Shown piece after piece: positions 25,220 through 32,430 of a DNA stretch of 32,430 nucleotides. Numbering within the stretch: the stretch's first letter is position 1; the number at the start of each line of letters is the position of its first letter. Location: NCBI GenBank assembly GCA_013697735.1, contig JACCWH010000036.1, forward strand, positions 1 through 32,430. The letters run 5' to 3'. The stretch comes from Trueperaceae bacterium. Its GTDB lineage: Bacteria > Deinococcota > Deinococci > Deinococcales > Trueperaceae. The notes under the pieces were generated by a model that worked only from the letters and a program-made list of their open reading frames with translations, had not been told where the DNA came from and ran no database searches. Made by a program: the position numbers and the translations under genes.

Positions 25220-26331
25220 CGCCCGGGCGTGGCTGGCGCCTCCCCTTTCGCCTCCTCGGCATCCCGATCTCGCTCGACCCGACCTTCGGGCTCGTCCTGC
25301 CGCTGTTCGCCTGGTTGATCGCCAATCAGGTCGGCGCGTTCGCGACGATCCTCGAACCGGTCGGAATCGTGCTCGACGCCGACGTGCTCACCCGCGGCGT
25401 CACCCCCTACGTGTTGGGCCTCATCGCCGCGCTCGGCCTCTTCGCGAGCGTGGTGGTGCACGAGCTCGGGCACGCCATGGCGGCGCGCATCTACGGCGTG
25501 CGGACGAAGATGATCACCCTCTGGTTCCTGGGCGGCGTGGCGCAGCTCGAGGACATGCCGCGCGCCCGCGGGGCGGAGGCAGTCGTCGCGATCGTGGGGC
25601 CGATCGTGAGCGGCGCGCTCTCCTTCGCGTTCGCGGGCGTCCTCCGGGTGTTCGATCTGCACGGGGGCGCCGCGTTCGTGATCGCCTACCTGGCGTTGAT
25701 GAACGCGGGGCTCGCCATCTTCAACCTGCTGCCGGCGCTCCCGCTCGACGGCGGTCGCGTGCTCCGGTCGCTGCTGGCGATCCCGATGGACCGCGAACGC
25801 GCCACCGTGATCGCCGGCAACGTCTCGCGCGCGGTGGCGATCCTGCTCGGCGTCTACGGCATCTTCAGCTTCCAGCTCTTCCTCGTGATCATCGCGTTCT
25901 TCGTCTTCAACGCCGGTCGGGCCGAGGTCTACGCCGAGCGCGCACGCCAGGCGTTCGAGGGCCGCAGCGTCGCCGACGTGATGACGGTCGATCCGGTCAC
26001 CGTCGACCTCGACATGCCCCTGGCACAGTTCCGCCAACTCCGCTCCTTCAAGCCGCACCCGTGCTATCCCGTGGTCGACGCGGCCGGTGTGCTCGCAGGC
26101 CTGGCCCGGATCGACGACGCCGAAAAGGCCGATCCAGACGCAACGCTCGCGACCATCCTCCGGGAGGCCGACACCGCCAGGCCGGGTGAGGACCTGCAGC
26201 GCGCCGTCCAGCGACTCGCCGGCGGCGACCTCGGGCGCCTCGTGGTGATCGACCCGAAGGGGCGCGTGATCGGCATCCTCTCGCGCACCGACGTGGTGCG
26301 CGTGCTCCGGCACGAAAACGCGGCACCGTAG
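25216..26331 (+). CDS. site-2 protease (M50) with CBS domains
   Basis: A 371-residue intramembrane metalloprotease of the SpoIVFB/S2P type. About six hydrophobic segments carry HELGH (H82, E83, H86) and NLLPALPLDGGR (D178), the zinc ligands and catalytic Glu. A cytosolic CBS pair (about 245-371) follows, which in this subfamily may sense nucleotides. The substrate is unknown; no anti-sigma factor is nearby. The ATG at 25216 overlaps the dxr stop by four bases. A second M50 protease follows after about 100 bases. Confidence 0.92.
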   Translation: MTPGRGWRLPFRLLGIPISLDPTFGLVLPLFAWLIANQVGAFATILEPVGIVLDADVLTRGVTPYVLGLIAALGLFASVVVHELGHAMAARIYGVRTKMITLWFLGGVAQLEDMPRARGAEAVVAIVGPIVSGALSFAFAGVLRVFDLHGGAAFVIAYLALMNAGLAIFNLLPALPLDGGRVLRSLLAIPMDRERATVIAGNVSRAVAILLGVYGIFSFQLFLVIIAFFVFNAGRAEVYAERARQAFEGRSVADVMTVDPVTVDLDMPLAQFRQLRSFKPHPCYPVVDAAGVLAGLARIDDAEKADPDATLATILREADTARPGEDLQRAVQRLAGGDLGRLVVIDPKGRVIGILSRTDVVRVLRHENAAP

Positions 26332-26395
26332 GGGCCGGCGGCGCCGTAGGGGCCGGCTCGAACGACGGAGGACGACCACGGGCGCCGCGCCCTGC

Positions 26396-26401
26396 CATAC
26401 T
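26396..26401 (+). promoter_or_regulatory. possible -10 box upstream of rseP
   Basis: CATACT lies six bases before the ATG (26408) of a nine-codon mini-ORF. It deviates from TANNNT at the first base. Confidence 0.35.
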
Positions 26402-26407
26402 GGGGGC

Positions 26408-26437
26408 ATGATGTCTCCCACGGTGTCCCGGTGCTGA
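26408..26437 (+). other. candidate leaderless mini-ORF, 9 codons, overlapping the rseP start
   Basis: ATG at 26408 encodes MMSPTVSRC, with TGA at 26435-26437. The rseP GTG at 26431 lies inside its end, with the shared string GTGCTGA. The layout matches GTGCTAG at 10489. rseP has no Shine-Dalgarno sequence of its own. Confidence 0.35.
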
Positions 26438-27519
26438 CCGCCGTCGTGTTCCTCACGATCTTGATGACTGCGGTGCTGGTGCACGAGTTCGCCCACTACC
26501 TCAACGCCCGCAGCGTCGGCGTGAGCGTTCGCGCGTTCAGCATCGGTATGGGCCCGGTCCTCTGGCGCCGCACGTGGCGCGGCACCGAGTGGCGCCTGTC
26601 GCTGCTGCCGCTCGGCGGCTACGTCGACCTCCCCGGGATGGCGGCGAGCCAAGACGAGGACGGAACCCTCCGGCATCCCGACGAAGGGATGGCGACGCGC
26701 TCGCTGCCGCAGAAGCTCTGGGTCCTCGTCGGCGGCGTGCTCGCGAACTACGCCCTCGGCACGTTCCTGCTCGCCGGCGCCGTGACGCTCGAACCGGGCT
26801 TCCGGGAGTTGCTCGGCGGCGCGCCGGTAGAGGTGCATGGCGCGCAGGTCGTACTGGTGAACGACGGCTCGCTCGCCGAGTCGATCGGCATTCGCGACGG
26901 CGACGTGCTGCTCGAGGTCAACGAGCTTCGCGATCCGACGCCCGCGCAGGTCGTAGAGACGCTCGGCACCGCCGAGGGGCTGCGCCTCGTGGTCGTCGAC
27001 GCGCTCGGTGCCGAGCGCGAGATCGAGATCGCCTGGCCACCTGCCGACCTCGCCCCGGGCGAGCGGCCACTGCTCGGCATCCAGCTCGCACCGCTCGACG
27101 TCGAGGAGGTCGCCTACGCGACCGCCCTCGGCGAGAGTTTCGCCTTCGGCGTCCGGATGCTGCCGGAGATGGTGGTGGCGTTCGTCCGTGGATTCGGCAG
27201 CGCCCTCACCGGGGGAGCGAACGAGGACGTCGCCGGACCGGTCGGCATGGTGTCGATGGTCGGCCAGGCGGCCCAGGTGGGGATCGCTCCCGTGCTCCTG
27301 CTCGCGGCGCTGATCAACTTCTCCCTGGCGGTGTTCAACCTCCTGCCCATCCCGGGCCTCGACGGCGGGAGGATGTTGCTCGCTACCGTGGTGGCGGTGC
27401 GTGGACGGCCGTTCCGCCCGGGTCAGGAGGAGGCCTTCCACTTCGTGGGAATCATGGCCGTACTCGCCCTCATCGTGCTGATCACGGTGCAGGAGCTCGG
27501 TGGGTTGCTCGGTGGCTGA
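26431..27519 (+). CDS. rseP: RseP-type site-2 protease (M50B) with PDZ domain
   Basis: A 362-residue intramembrane zinc protease. The first helix carries HEFAH (H18, E19, H22); one PDZ domain lies in the middle (about 130-195); and the C-terminal helices carry FNLLPIPGLDGGRML with the third ligand. RseP cleaves membrane-bound anti-sigma factors and signal-peptide remnants; the targets here are unknown. A dxr-rseP neighbourhood is common in bacteria. The GTG at 26431 is chosen from the family start. It lacks a ribosome binding site and overlaps a mini-ORF, so initiation may depend on it. Confidence 0.93.
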   Translation: MLTAVVFLTILMTAVLVHEFAHYLNARSVGVSVRAFSIGMGPVLWRRTWRGTEWRLSLLPLGGYVDLPGMAASQDEDGTLRHPDEGMATRSLPQKLWVLVGGVLANYALGTFLLAGAVTLEPGFRELLGGAPVEVHGAQVVLVNDGSLAESIGIRDGDVLLEVNELRDPTPAQVVETLGTAEGLRLVVVDALGAEREIEIAWPPADLAPGERPLLGIQLAPLDVEEVAYATALGESFAFGVRMLPEMVVAFVRGFGSALTGGANEDVAGPVGMVSMVGQAAQVGIAPVLLLAALINFSLAVFNLLPIPGLDGGRMLLATVVAVRGRPFRPGQEEAFHFVGIMAVLALIVLITVQELGGLLGG

Positions 27520-28189
27520 CGCCCGCACGTGTGCGGTGCTGATTCCGGCCTACAACGAAGCCTCCACGGTCGCTGCGGTCGTGCGCATCGCGCTCGACGC
27601 CGCGATCGGGCCGGTGGTGGTGGTCGACGACGGGTCGACCGACGACACCGCCGAAGTGGCGTCGCGCTCAGGGGCCGAGGTGCTGCGCTTGGAAGGAAAC
27701 CGCGGGAAAGGGGGTGCGCTCGCTGCCGGTGCTGCCGCGCGCATGGAGGACGTGCTCGTGCTCCTCGACGCCGACCTCACGGGTCTGACGCCGCGGCACG
27801 TGCGCGACCTCGTGGCGCCCGTGCGGGACGAGGAGACCGACATGGCCCGCGGGGTGTTCGAGGGGGGACGCTGGTCGACCACGACCGCGCAACGCATCGC
27901 GCCACAGCTCGCCGGGCAACGCGCCGTCCTACGGCACCTGCTGCTCGAGGTTCCGGGCCTCGCCGACTCGCGCTACGGGGTCGAGGTCGCGATCACCGAA
28001 CACGCCCACCGGACGCTCTGGCGAACCTGCGACGTCTCGTTGGACGGTGTGTCGCAGGTCACGAAAGAAGAGAAACACGGGCTCGTTCGCGGCGTCGTCG
28101 TGCGCGTCCGGATGTACCTCGAGATCGTCCGGCAACTCCTGCGCGGCAAGCGCGGGGGCGGGGAGCCGGGTTCGCCGAACGGCCTCTGA
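27500..28189 (+). CDS. family 2 glycosyltransferase
   Basis: A 229-residue soluble GT-A glycosyltransferase. LIPAYNEAST starts the nucleotide-sugar fold, VVVDDGSTDDT and LLDADLTG supply the nucleotide and metal-binding Asp residues, and there is no membrane helix. It resembles the dolichyl-phosphate mannose synthase/glucosyl-3-phosphoglycerate synthase-like group, but donor and acceptor cannot be read from the sequence. The GTG at 27500 has AGGAG four bases upstream and overlaps rseP by 20 bases; a GTG at 27512 is the alternative. It converges with the DUF218 gene with a ten-base gap. Confidence 0.88.
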   Translation: MGCSVADARTCAVLIPAYNEASTVAAVVRIALDAAIGPVVVVDDGSTDDTAEVASRSGAEVLRLEGNRGKGGALAAGAAARMEDVLVLLDADLTGLTPRHVRDLVAPVRDEETDMARGVFEGGRWSTTTAQRIAPQLAGQRAVLRHLLLEVPGLADSRYGVEVAITEHAHRTLWRTCDVSLDGVSQVTKEEKHGLVRGVVVRVRMYLEIVRQLLRGKRGGGEPGSPNGL

Positions 28190-28199
28190 GGACGCCCCG

Positions 28200-28793
28200 T
28201 CAGCGGAAGACGCCCAGCCGATACGACAGCAGCGCACCGATCTCGCGCACGGCGTAGCTCGTTCGCCCGAAGGGGACGCGAACGCTCGCCATCACCACGT
28301 CGAGGCCGAGTCGGCTCGCGACGGCAGCCGTCCGATGGGCGTGCAGATCGTCGGTGACGATCGCGGCGCGCACGCCTTCGAGTCGTGGGGCCACGTTCCT
28401 GAGGTTCTCGACGGTCGTCCGGGACTCCTCCTCGGTCTCGACCGCATGAGCCGGCAGTCCGCGCGAGCGCAACCATGCGGCGCCCGCCTCTCCCTCCGAG
28501 AAGCGGTCCCCCTCCCGCCGGCCACCGGTGACGAGCACCCGCTCGGCGCAACCGGCGCGGTAGAGCGCGAGCGCCCCTTCGAGGCGGCGTTCGAGCGCCG
28601 GCGACGGCCTGCCGTCGTACTGGGCGGCGCCCATCACCACGATCGTGTCGACGGGACAGTTCCGCTCCAGCCAAGGCGCGTCCATGGGGGCGGTCCCGAA
28701 AACGGCCGTTGCGTCTTGCGCGAGCACGAGCAGCAAGAAGACGGGCGCGAGCCATACCAGGTGGATCGGGTGCTGCACGTCAGCCGTCGCCAC
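28200..28793 (-). CDS. DUF218/YdcF-like membrane-anchored protein
   Basis: A 197-residue protein with an N-terminal membrane helix (about 12-27, LVWLAPVFLLLVLAQD) and a DUF218 domain: VDTIVVMGAAQYDG, ERVLVTGG, EEESRTTVENLRN and the late IVTDDLHAHR motif. The family includes SanA and YdcF and is linked to envelope functions; the reaction is unknown. The start is the GTG at 28793, overlapping the hisD stop by 14 bases. A GTG at 28778 would shorten it by five residues. It forms a two-gene unit with hisD, a combination without an obvious metabolic link. Confidence 0.87.
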   Translation of the reverse strand: MATADVQHPIHLVWLAPVFLLLVLAQDATAVFGTAPMDAPWLERNCPVDTIVVMGAAQYDGRPSPALERRLEGALALYRAGCAERVLVTGGRREGDRFSEGEAGAAWLRSRGLPAHAVETEEESRTTVENLRNVAPRLEGVRAAIVTDDLHAHRTAAVASRLGLDVVMASVRVPFGRTSYAVREIGALLSYRLGVFR

Positions 28794-30060
28794 GCGGCGC
28801 GCGCGCCTCGATCGCTCGTGCGTGCGCTTCGAGTCCTTCGGCTCGAGCCATCCGGGCGCCCGCCTCGCCGATCGCCGCGGCGCCCGCGGGAGCGAGACCG
28901 ATCACCGGGATCACTCGTTGGAAGTGTCGAACGTTGAGGGCGCTGCTGAAGCGCGCCGTCCCCCCGGTCGGCATCACGTGGCTCGGGCCGGCGACGTAGT
29001 CGCCGAGTGCCTCCATCGACGCCTCGCCGACGAACACGCCGCCGGCGTGGCGCACCCCCTCGAGCGCCGCCCACGGGTCGCGCACGAGGAGGCAGAGGTG
29101 CTCGGGAGCGTAGGCGTTCGAGACCTCCAGGGCACTCGCGAGGTCGTCGACGATGGCGACCACACCGCGCACCGCCATGTTCTCGCGCGCGACGGGCGCG
29201 CTGGGGAGGTCGGCGAGGGAGCGCTCGAGCGCGGCCTCGACGGCTCCCCACAGCGCCTCGCTCGTCGTCACGAGCACGACCTGTGCTCCGTCGTGCTCGG
29301 CCTGCGCCAGGAGGTCGGCGGCCACGTGCGTGGGGTCGGCGTCGGCGTCGGCGATCACCAGTGTCTCGGTCGGGCCCGGCAACGACTCGATCCCCACCTG
29401 GCCGAAGACGAGCTGCTGCGCGATGACCACCCAGGGGCTGCCGGGCCCCACGATCGTGTCGACCCGGCGCACGCTCTCGGTGCCGTAGGCGAGGGCCGCG
29501 ATCGCCTGCGCGCCGCCGAGGCGATAGACGCTTCCGAGCGACAGCGCGCGCACCACGTAGGCGATGGCGGGGTCGATGCTCCCGTCGTGTCGCGGTGGCG
29601 TCGCGACGACCACCTCCTCGACCCCCGCGACCTGGGCGGGAACCGCCGTCATCACGAGGCTGCTGAAGAGCGCCGCCTTGCCGCTGGGGACGTAGCAGCC
29701 GACGCGCGCGATCGGTCGGACGAGCTGGCCGAGGCGACCGTCGCCATCGTGGTGCATGAACCCGGCGCTCGGCTGTCGCTCGTGGAAGGCGCGGACCCGC
29801 GTTATCGACAGGTCGATCGCGGCGCGGAGCTCGTCGTCGAGCGTCGCGGCGAGCGCGTCCAGCGACGGGGTATCGATCTCGACGTGCTCGAGATCGACGC
29901 CGTCGAAGCGTCGACCGTACTCGCGGAGGGCCTCGTCGCCGCGATCGCGAACGTCGGCGACCACTCGTTCGACGGTGCTGCGGCGGGCATCGGTCTGGAG
30001 GGTGGATCGGCGCTCGCCGAGACGCTCGAGGGCTGCGGCCGTGCCGCGGATGACGTCCAT
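28780..30060 (-). CDS. hisD: histidinol dehydrogenase
   Basis: HisD catalyses the last two oxidations of histidine synthesis, from histidinol to histidine. The 426-residue protein contains VGCYVPSGKA, YRLGGAQAIAALAYGTE, VDTIVGPGSPWV, the EQAEHD-like AQAEHD zinc-binding motif and NAYAPEHL, with DYVAGPSHVMPTGGTARF near the end. All are typical. No other his gene is in the window, so the pathway is scattered, as in many non-enteric bacteria. The ATG at 30060 lies nine bases after TAGACT. Confidence 0.96.
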   Translation of the reverse strand: MDVIRGTAAALERLGERRSTLQTDARRSTVERVVADVRDRGDEALREYGRRFDGVDLEHVEIDTPSLDALAATLDDELRAAIDLSITRVRAFHERQPSAGFMHHDGDGRLGQLVRPIARVGCYVPSGKAALFSSLVMTAVPAQVAGVEEVVVATPPRHDGSIDPAIAYVVRALSLGSVYRLGGAQAIAALAYGTESVRRVDTIVGPGSPWVVIAQQLVFGQVGIESLPGPTETLVIADADADPTHVAADLLAQAEHDGAQVVLVTTSEALWGAVEAALERSLADLPSAPVARENMAVRGVVAIVDDLASALEVSNAYAPEHLCLLVRDPWAALEGVRHAGGVFVGEASMEALGDYVAGPSHVMPTGGTARFSSALNVRHFQRVIPVIGLAPAGAAAIGEAGARMARAEGLEAHARAIEARAPRGDG

Positions 30061-30069
30061 CGAGGTCCC

Positions 30070-30075
30070 AGTCTA
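30070..30075 (-). promoter_or_regulatory. -10 box of hisD
   Basis: TAGACT on the minus strand, nine bases before the ATG at 30060, leaving at most a few leader bases. It is divergent from the TAGCAT box at 30102. Confidence 0.5.
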
Positions 30076-30101
30076 CCGCTGCTGCTCGCGAAGCACCGCG
30101 G

Positions 30102-30107
30102 TAGCAT
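30102..30107 (+). promoter_or_regulatory. -10 box of the FAD oxidoreductase gene, leaderless type
   Basis: TAGCAT lies five bases (gacgc) before the GTG at 30113. The context matches that at 3211-3224. Confidence 0.6.
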
Positions 30108-30112
30108 GACGC

Positions 30113-31261
30113 GTGCAAGGGGGAGCGCGCATCGCCGTGATCGGCGCCGGCATCGTCGGCGCCAGCGTCGCGTGGTTCCTCGCCGGACGGGGGGCGCGCG
30201 TCACCGTGCTCGAGCGCGCTGCGAGCCCGGCGACGGGCGCCACGGGACGCTCCGCCGCCGGCCTGCGCCACCAGTTCTCGCTCGACGTCAACGTCCGCTT
30301 CTCCCGTTTCTCGGCCGAGCGCTACGATCGCTTCCACGCCGAGGTGGGGGCGCGCGCAGCGTTCGAGCGCGTCGGCTACCTCTTCCTCGTCCCGACCGAT
30401 GGAGCGCCGGCGTGGCACGCCCAAGGGGAGACGGTGCGCGCGGCGGGTGCGCGCGTGGAGTGGATCGAACCCTCCGTCCTGGCGCGACGCTGGCCGTACG
30501 TCGCCACCGCCGGTCTTGCAGGAGGTTCCTACGGACCCGACGACGGTGTGCTCGACCCGCACGCCGTCACGCTCGGCTACCTGGCGAGTGCACGCTCGAT
30601 CGGCGCCGAGATCGTCTTCGACGCCGCGGTCACGGGGTTCGAGGCCGCTGGCGACGCGGTTCGCGTCCGCACCGCCGCGGGCACCACCCTGGTCGACGCC
30701 GTCGTGAACGCTGCCGGTCCGCAGGCCGGCGCCGTCGCCGAGCTCGCTGGTTGTACCCTGCCCGTCGTCGCATCGCGGCGCTGCGTCTACGCCACGGGAC
30801 CGCTACCGAAGCTCCCCCGCCCGACGCCGCTCCTCATCGACGTCGCCACCGGCGTCTGGATCCGCTCGGAGGGGGAACGCGTGATCTTCGGCCGCTCCAA
30901 CCCCGACGAGCTGCCGGGTGAGCACGACGCGATCGACTGGGGGTGGCTCGACGAGACGCTTGGGGTCGCGCTCGAGCGGTTCCCGTTCCTCGAGGAGGCT
31001 GGACTCGACCGCCGCGCGTGCTGGACCGGGCATTACGAGATGACGCCCGATCACCTCCCGGCCATCGGGCGCGCCCCGGAGGTGCCGTGGCTCTGGCACG
31101 CCGCCGGCTTCTCCGGTCACGGCGTACAGCACGCGCCCGCGACCGGAATCGCGGTGGCGGATCTGGTGCTCGACGGCGCCTGCAGCCGCTTCGACCTCGC
31201 CCCCTTCGATCCGGCGCGCTTCGCCGCGGGCGTGGCGCACCACGAGGCGGCGATCGTATGA
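30113..31261 (+). CDS. FAD-dependent oxidoreductase of the D-amino acid oxidase family
   Basis: A 382-residue flavoprotein. The dinucleotide-binding motif VIGAGIVGAS is at about 9-18, with the acidic end of strand 2 in VLERA; GATGRSAAGLRHQF follows, and the C-terminal FAD contact is in AAGFSGHGVQHAPATG. The DAO family oxidises amines such as glycine, sarcosine and D-amino acids; the substrate is not readable. The GTG at 30113 has a TAGCAT box five bases upstream and no Shine-Dalgarno sequence. Its stop overlaps the start of the 2-hydroxyacid dehydrogenase as ATGA, so the two probably act in one pathway. Confidence 0.92.
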   Translation: MQGGARIAVIGAGIVGASVAWFLAGRGARVTVLERAASPATGATGRSAAGLRHQFSLDVNVRFSRFSAERYDRFHAEVGARAAFERVGYLFLVPTDGAPAWHAQGETVRAAGARVEWIEPSVLARRWPYVATAGLAGGSYGPDDGVLDPHAVTLGYLASARSIGAEIVFDAAVTGFEAAGDAVRVRTAAGTTLVDAVVNAAGPQAGAVAELAGCTLPVVASRRCVYATGPLPKLPRPTPLLIDVATGVWIRSEGERVIFGRSNPDELPGEHDAIDWGWLDETLGVALERFPFLEEAGLDRRACWTGHYEMTPDHLPAIGRAPEVPWLWHAAGFSGHGVQHAPATGIAVADLVLDGACSRFDLAPFDPARFAAGVAHHEAAIV

Positions 31262-32241
31262 ACCCTGCGGAGCGCGACGGACCGCTGCGCGTCCTGTGGC
31301 GCTCCGCGCCTCCCGACGGCGGACCCCCTGCCATCCCGGGAGTCGTCGTCCGAATCGAGAGCGATCTCGAAACGGCGAACGCCCATCGGGATTGGGCCGA
31401 CGTGCTCGTCGACGGGCGCGCTTCACCGCTGCTCGACGGTGCACGGCTCCGTCACGTGCTGGTGCCGTGGGCGGGGCTGAACGACGAACTGCGCGAGGCG
31501 CTCGTCGCCCGACCCCACCTCCGCGCCCACAACAGCCACTACAACGCTCCCTTCGTGGCCGAGCACATGGTGGCGATGCTCCTCGCACTCGCCTATCGCC
31601 TCCGCGAAGGGGACGCCGCCCTGCGCCGTGGTGACTGGGGGGAACGCGACCGCCCGCTCCGCTCCACGTACCTCGCGGGTGCGCGTGCACTGCTGCTCGG
31701 CTACGGTCGCATCGCTCGAGCCGCCACCCCCGCGCTGCGAGCGTTCGACCTCGAGCTCACGGCGGTTCGGCGCCGACCGGACGCGGGGGCCGAGCCCGTG
31801 CGCGAGATCGGCCCGGGTGACGTGGCGGCGGTGCTACCGAGCGTCGGGATCGTCCTGTGCAGCCTCCCGGGTACCCCCGCCACGAACGGGATGATGGACG
31901 CCGCGGCGCTCGCGGCCTTGCCGCGAGGGGCGTTGGTGGTGAACGTCGGACGAGCCGCCGTGTTCGACGAGGACGCACTCTTCGAGGCGCTCGCCTCGGG
32001 CCACCTCGGCGGCGCTGCCCTCGACGTCTGGTACCGCTACCCGGAGGGTCCCGAGGCGCGCCGTGACTTCCCACCCGCGAACCGCCCCTTCTGGGAGTTG
32101 CCGAACGTGCTCATGAGCCCGCACCGGGCCGACGCGTCGGAGCGCTCGGCGGGCGCTCGCCTCGCGGACGTGAGCGCCACGCTCGCGGCGCTGGCGCGCG
32201 GCGAATCACGCTCGGCCCTCGACGTGGAGGCGGGGTACTGA
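31258..32241 (+). CDS. D-isomer-specific 2-hydroxyacid dehydrogenase family protein
   Basis: A 327-residue NAD(P)-dependent dehydrogenase. The substrate-domain helix motif YNAPFVAEHMVAMLLAL, the nucleotide site LLGYGRIAR, the catalytic Arg in VVNVGRAAVFDEDAL and the catalytic His in MSPHRADAS are present. The usual catalytic Glu, 29 residues after the Arg, is replaced by Tyr (LDVWYRYP), so it belongs to an atypical subgroup. The substrate is unknown. The ATG at 31258 overlaps the stop of the FAD oxidoreductase gene by four bases. A strong hairpin follows the stop. Confidence 0.9.
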   Translation: MNPAERDGPLRVLWRSAPPDGGPPAIPGVVVRIESDLETANAHRDWADVLVDGRASPLLDGARLRHVLVPWAGLNDELREALVARPHLRAHNSHYNAPFVAEHMVAMLLALAYRLREGDAALRRGDWGERDRPLRSTYLAGARALLLGYGRIARAATPALRAFDLELTAVRRRPDAGAEPVREIGPGDVAAVLPSVGIVLCSLPGTPATNGMMDAAALAALPRGALVVNVGRAAVFDEDALFEALASGHLGGAALDVWYRYPEGPEARRDFPPANRPFWELPNVLMSPHRADASERSAGARLADVSATLAALARGESRSALDVEAGY

Positions 32242-32250
32242 TGGGTTGGT

Positions 32251-32292
32251 CACGAGCGAGCGGGCCACCCGAAGGCAGCCCGCTCGCACGTG
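32251..32292. terminator. bidirectional terminator-like hairpin
   Basis: GCGAGCGGGC (32256-32265) pairs with GCCCGCTCGC (32278-32287). After one A-A mismatch the stem continues as CACG/CGTG, for 14 pairs and a 12-base loop. It lies between two convergent genes. There is no T-run on either side, so it is not a textbook intrinsic terminator. Confidence 0.6.
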
Positions 32293-32315
32293 AAGTACGA
32301 TTCCGCGCGCGTCGC

Positions 32316-32430
32316 TCAGGCCTGGATGCGCCTGGCAACGTCGACGAGCGCCTTGAAGGCGGCCGGTTCACGCACGGCGAGATCGGCGAGGATCTTGCGG
32401 TCGACCTCCACGTTGGCGTCACGGAGGCCG
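32316..32430 (-). CDS. rplT: 50S ribosomal protein L20, C-terminal part
   Basis: The gene is cut by the right window edge. The last 37 codons read [19 protein letters not shown] and end in RRIQA and TGA at 32318-32316. The VEVDRK-LADLA pattern is the conserved C-terminus of L20, which binds 23S rRNA early in large-subunit assembly. infC and rpmI are expected further upstream, beyond the window. Confidence 0.9.
   Translation of the reverse strand, partial: GLRDANVEVDRKILADLAVREPAAFKALVDVARRIQA

Noticed and set aside
24067-26331. Apparent 754-codon protein fusing the dxr region with the S2P protease
   Set aside because: The first half is dxr DNA read out of frame; the real protease starts at the ATG at 25216 that overlaps the dxr stop.
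24874-27528. 884-codon open frame on the minus strand
   Set aside because: It is antisense to dxr, S2P and rseP. Its composition (Asp/Glu/Arg/His-rich, no motifs) is typical of shadow frames in GC-rich DNA.
28634-30562. 642-codon minus-strand open frame across hisD
   Set aside because: Arg-rich wrong-frame translation of hisD and its flanks.

Overview
The window is a stretch of very GC-rich bacterial chromosome (I estimate about 70% GC by eye). It is densely packed with housekeeping genes and carries no recognisable mobile element, CRISPR array, tRNA or rRNA. I place 33 genes (two cut by the window ends) and four candidate mini-ORFs. No gap between genes exceeds 300 bases; the longest (about 240 bases, between prfB and cdaA) holds a divergent promoter pair and a structured leader. 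The best guess for the source is Deinococcota (for example a Trueperaceae-like lineage). The reasons are the combination of RicT, CdaA/CdaR, Dxr, a DUF512 radical-SAM protein and, above all, leaderless promoters with a TANNNT -10 box 5-9 bases before the start codon, as known from Deinococcus. This taxonomic call is an inference; no marker gene is complete enough here to settle it.

Layout. 1-359: end of an unidentified gene (possibly the clamp-loader delta-prime subunit). 373-3098 (minus): histidine kinase with a degenerate receiver, then rnhB and ricT. 3222-5699 (plus): large membrane VWA protein. 5644-10489 (minus): LON-domain protein with truD, a UbiA-family prenyltransferase, a DUF512 radical-SAM protein and an unknown gene. 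10664-11371 (plus): coiled-coil zinc-ribbon protein. 11415-17675 (minus): LysM/M23 peptidase, a two-subunit B12-dependent acyl-CoA mutase, and prfB-phosphoesterase-ygfZ. 17914-22540 (plus): cdaA-cdaR-def-fmt-der. 22568-23898 (minus): CBS-ACT protein and S4 protein. 23999-28189 (plus): dxr, two M50 proteases and a family 2 glycosyltransferase. 28200-30060 (minus): hisD and a DUF218 protein. 30113-32241 (plus): FAD oxidoreductase and 2-hydroxyacid dehydrogenase. 32316-32430 (minus): end of rplT.

How the genes work together. def, fmt and der serve protein maturation, initiator formylation and ribosome assembly, and share an operon with the c-di-AMP synthase module. prfB carries the classic +1 frameshift site and autoregulates translation termination. 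dxr (isoprenoid precursors), the UbiA-like enzyme (prenylated quinone) and the intramembrane proteases serve the envelope. The mutase shows the Phe/Gln active-site pair of isobutyryl-CoA mutase rather than the Tyr/Arg pair of methylmalonyl-CoA mutase.

The most unusual signal is in gene starts. About ten transcription units appear to start at or within a few bases of the start codon. Four more (the unknown gene, the zinc-ribbon gene, the M23 peptidase and rseP) show the same -10 spacing to an earlier ATG/GTG. That codon opens a 6-31 codon ORF whose stop codon overlaps or lies just past the start of the real gene. This looks like a repeated arrangement in which a leaderless mini-ORF feeds ribosomes into the main gene by termination-reinitiation.
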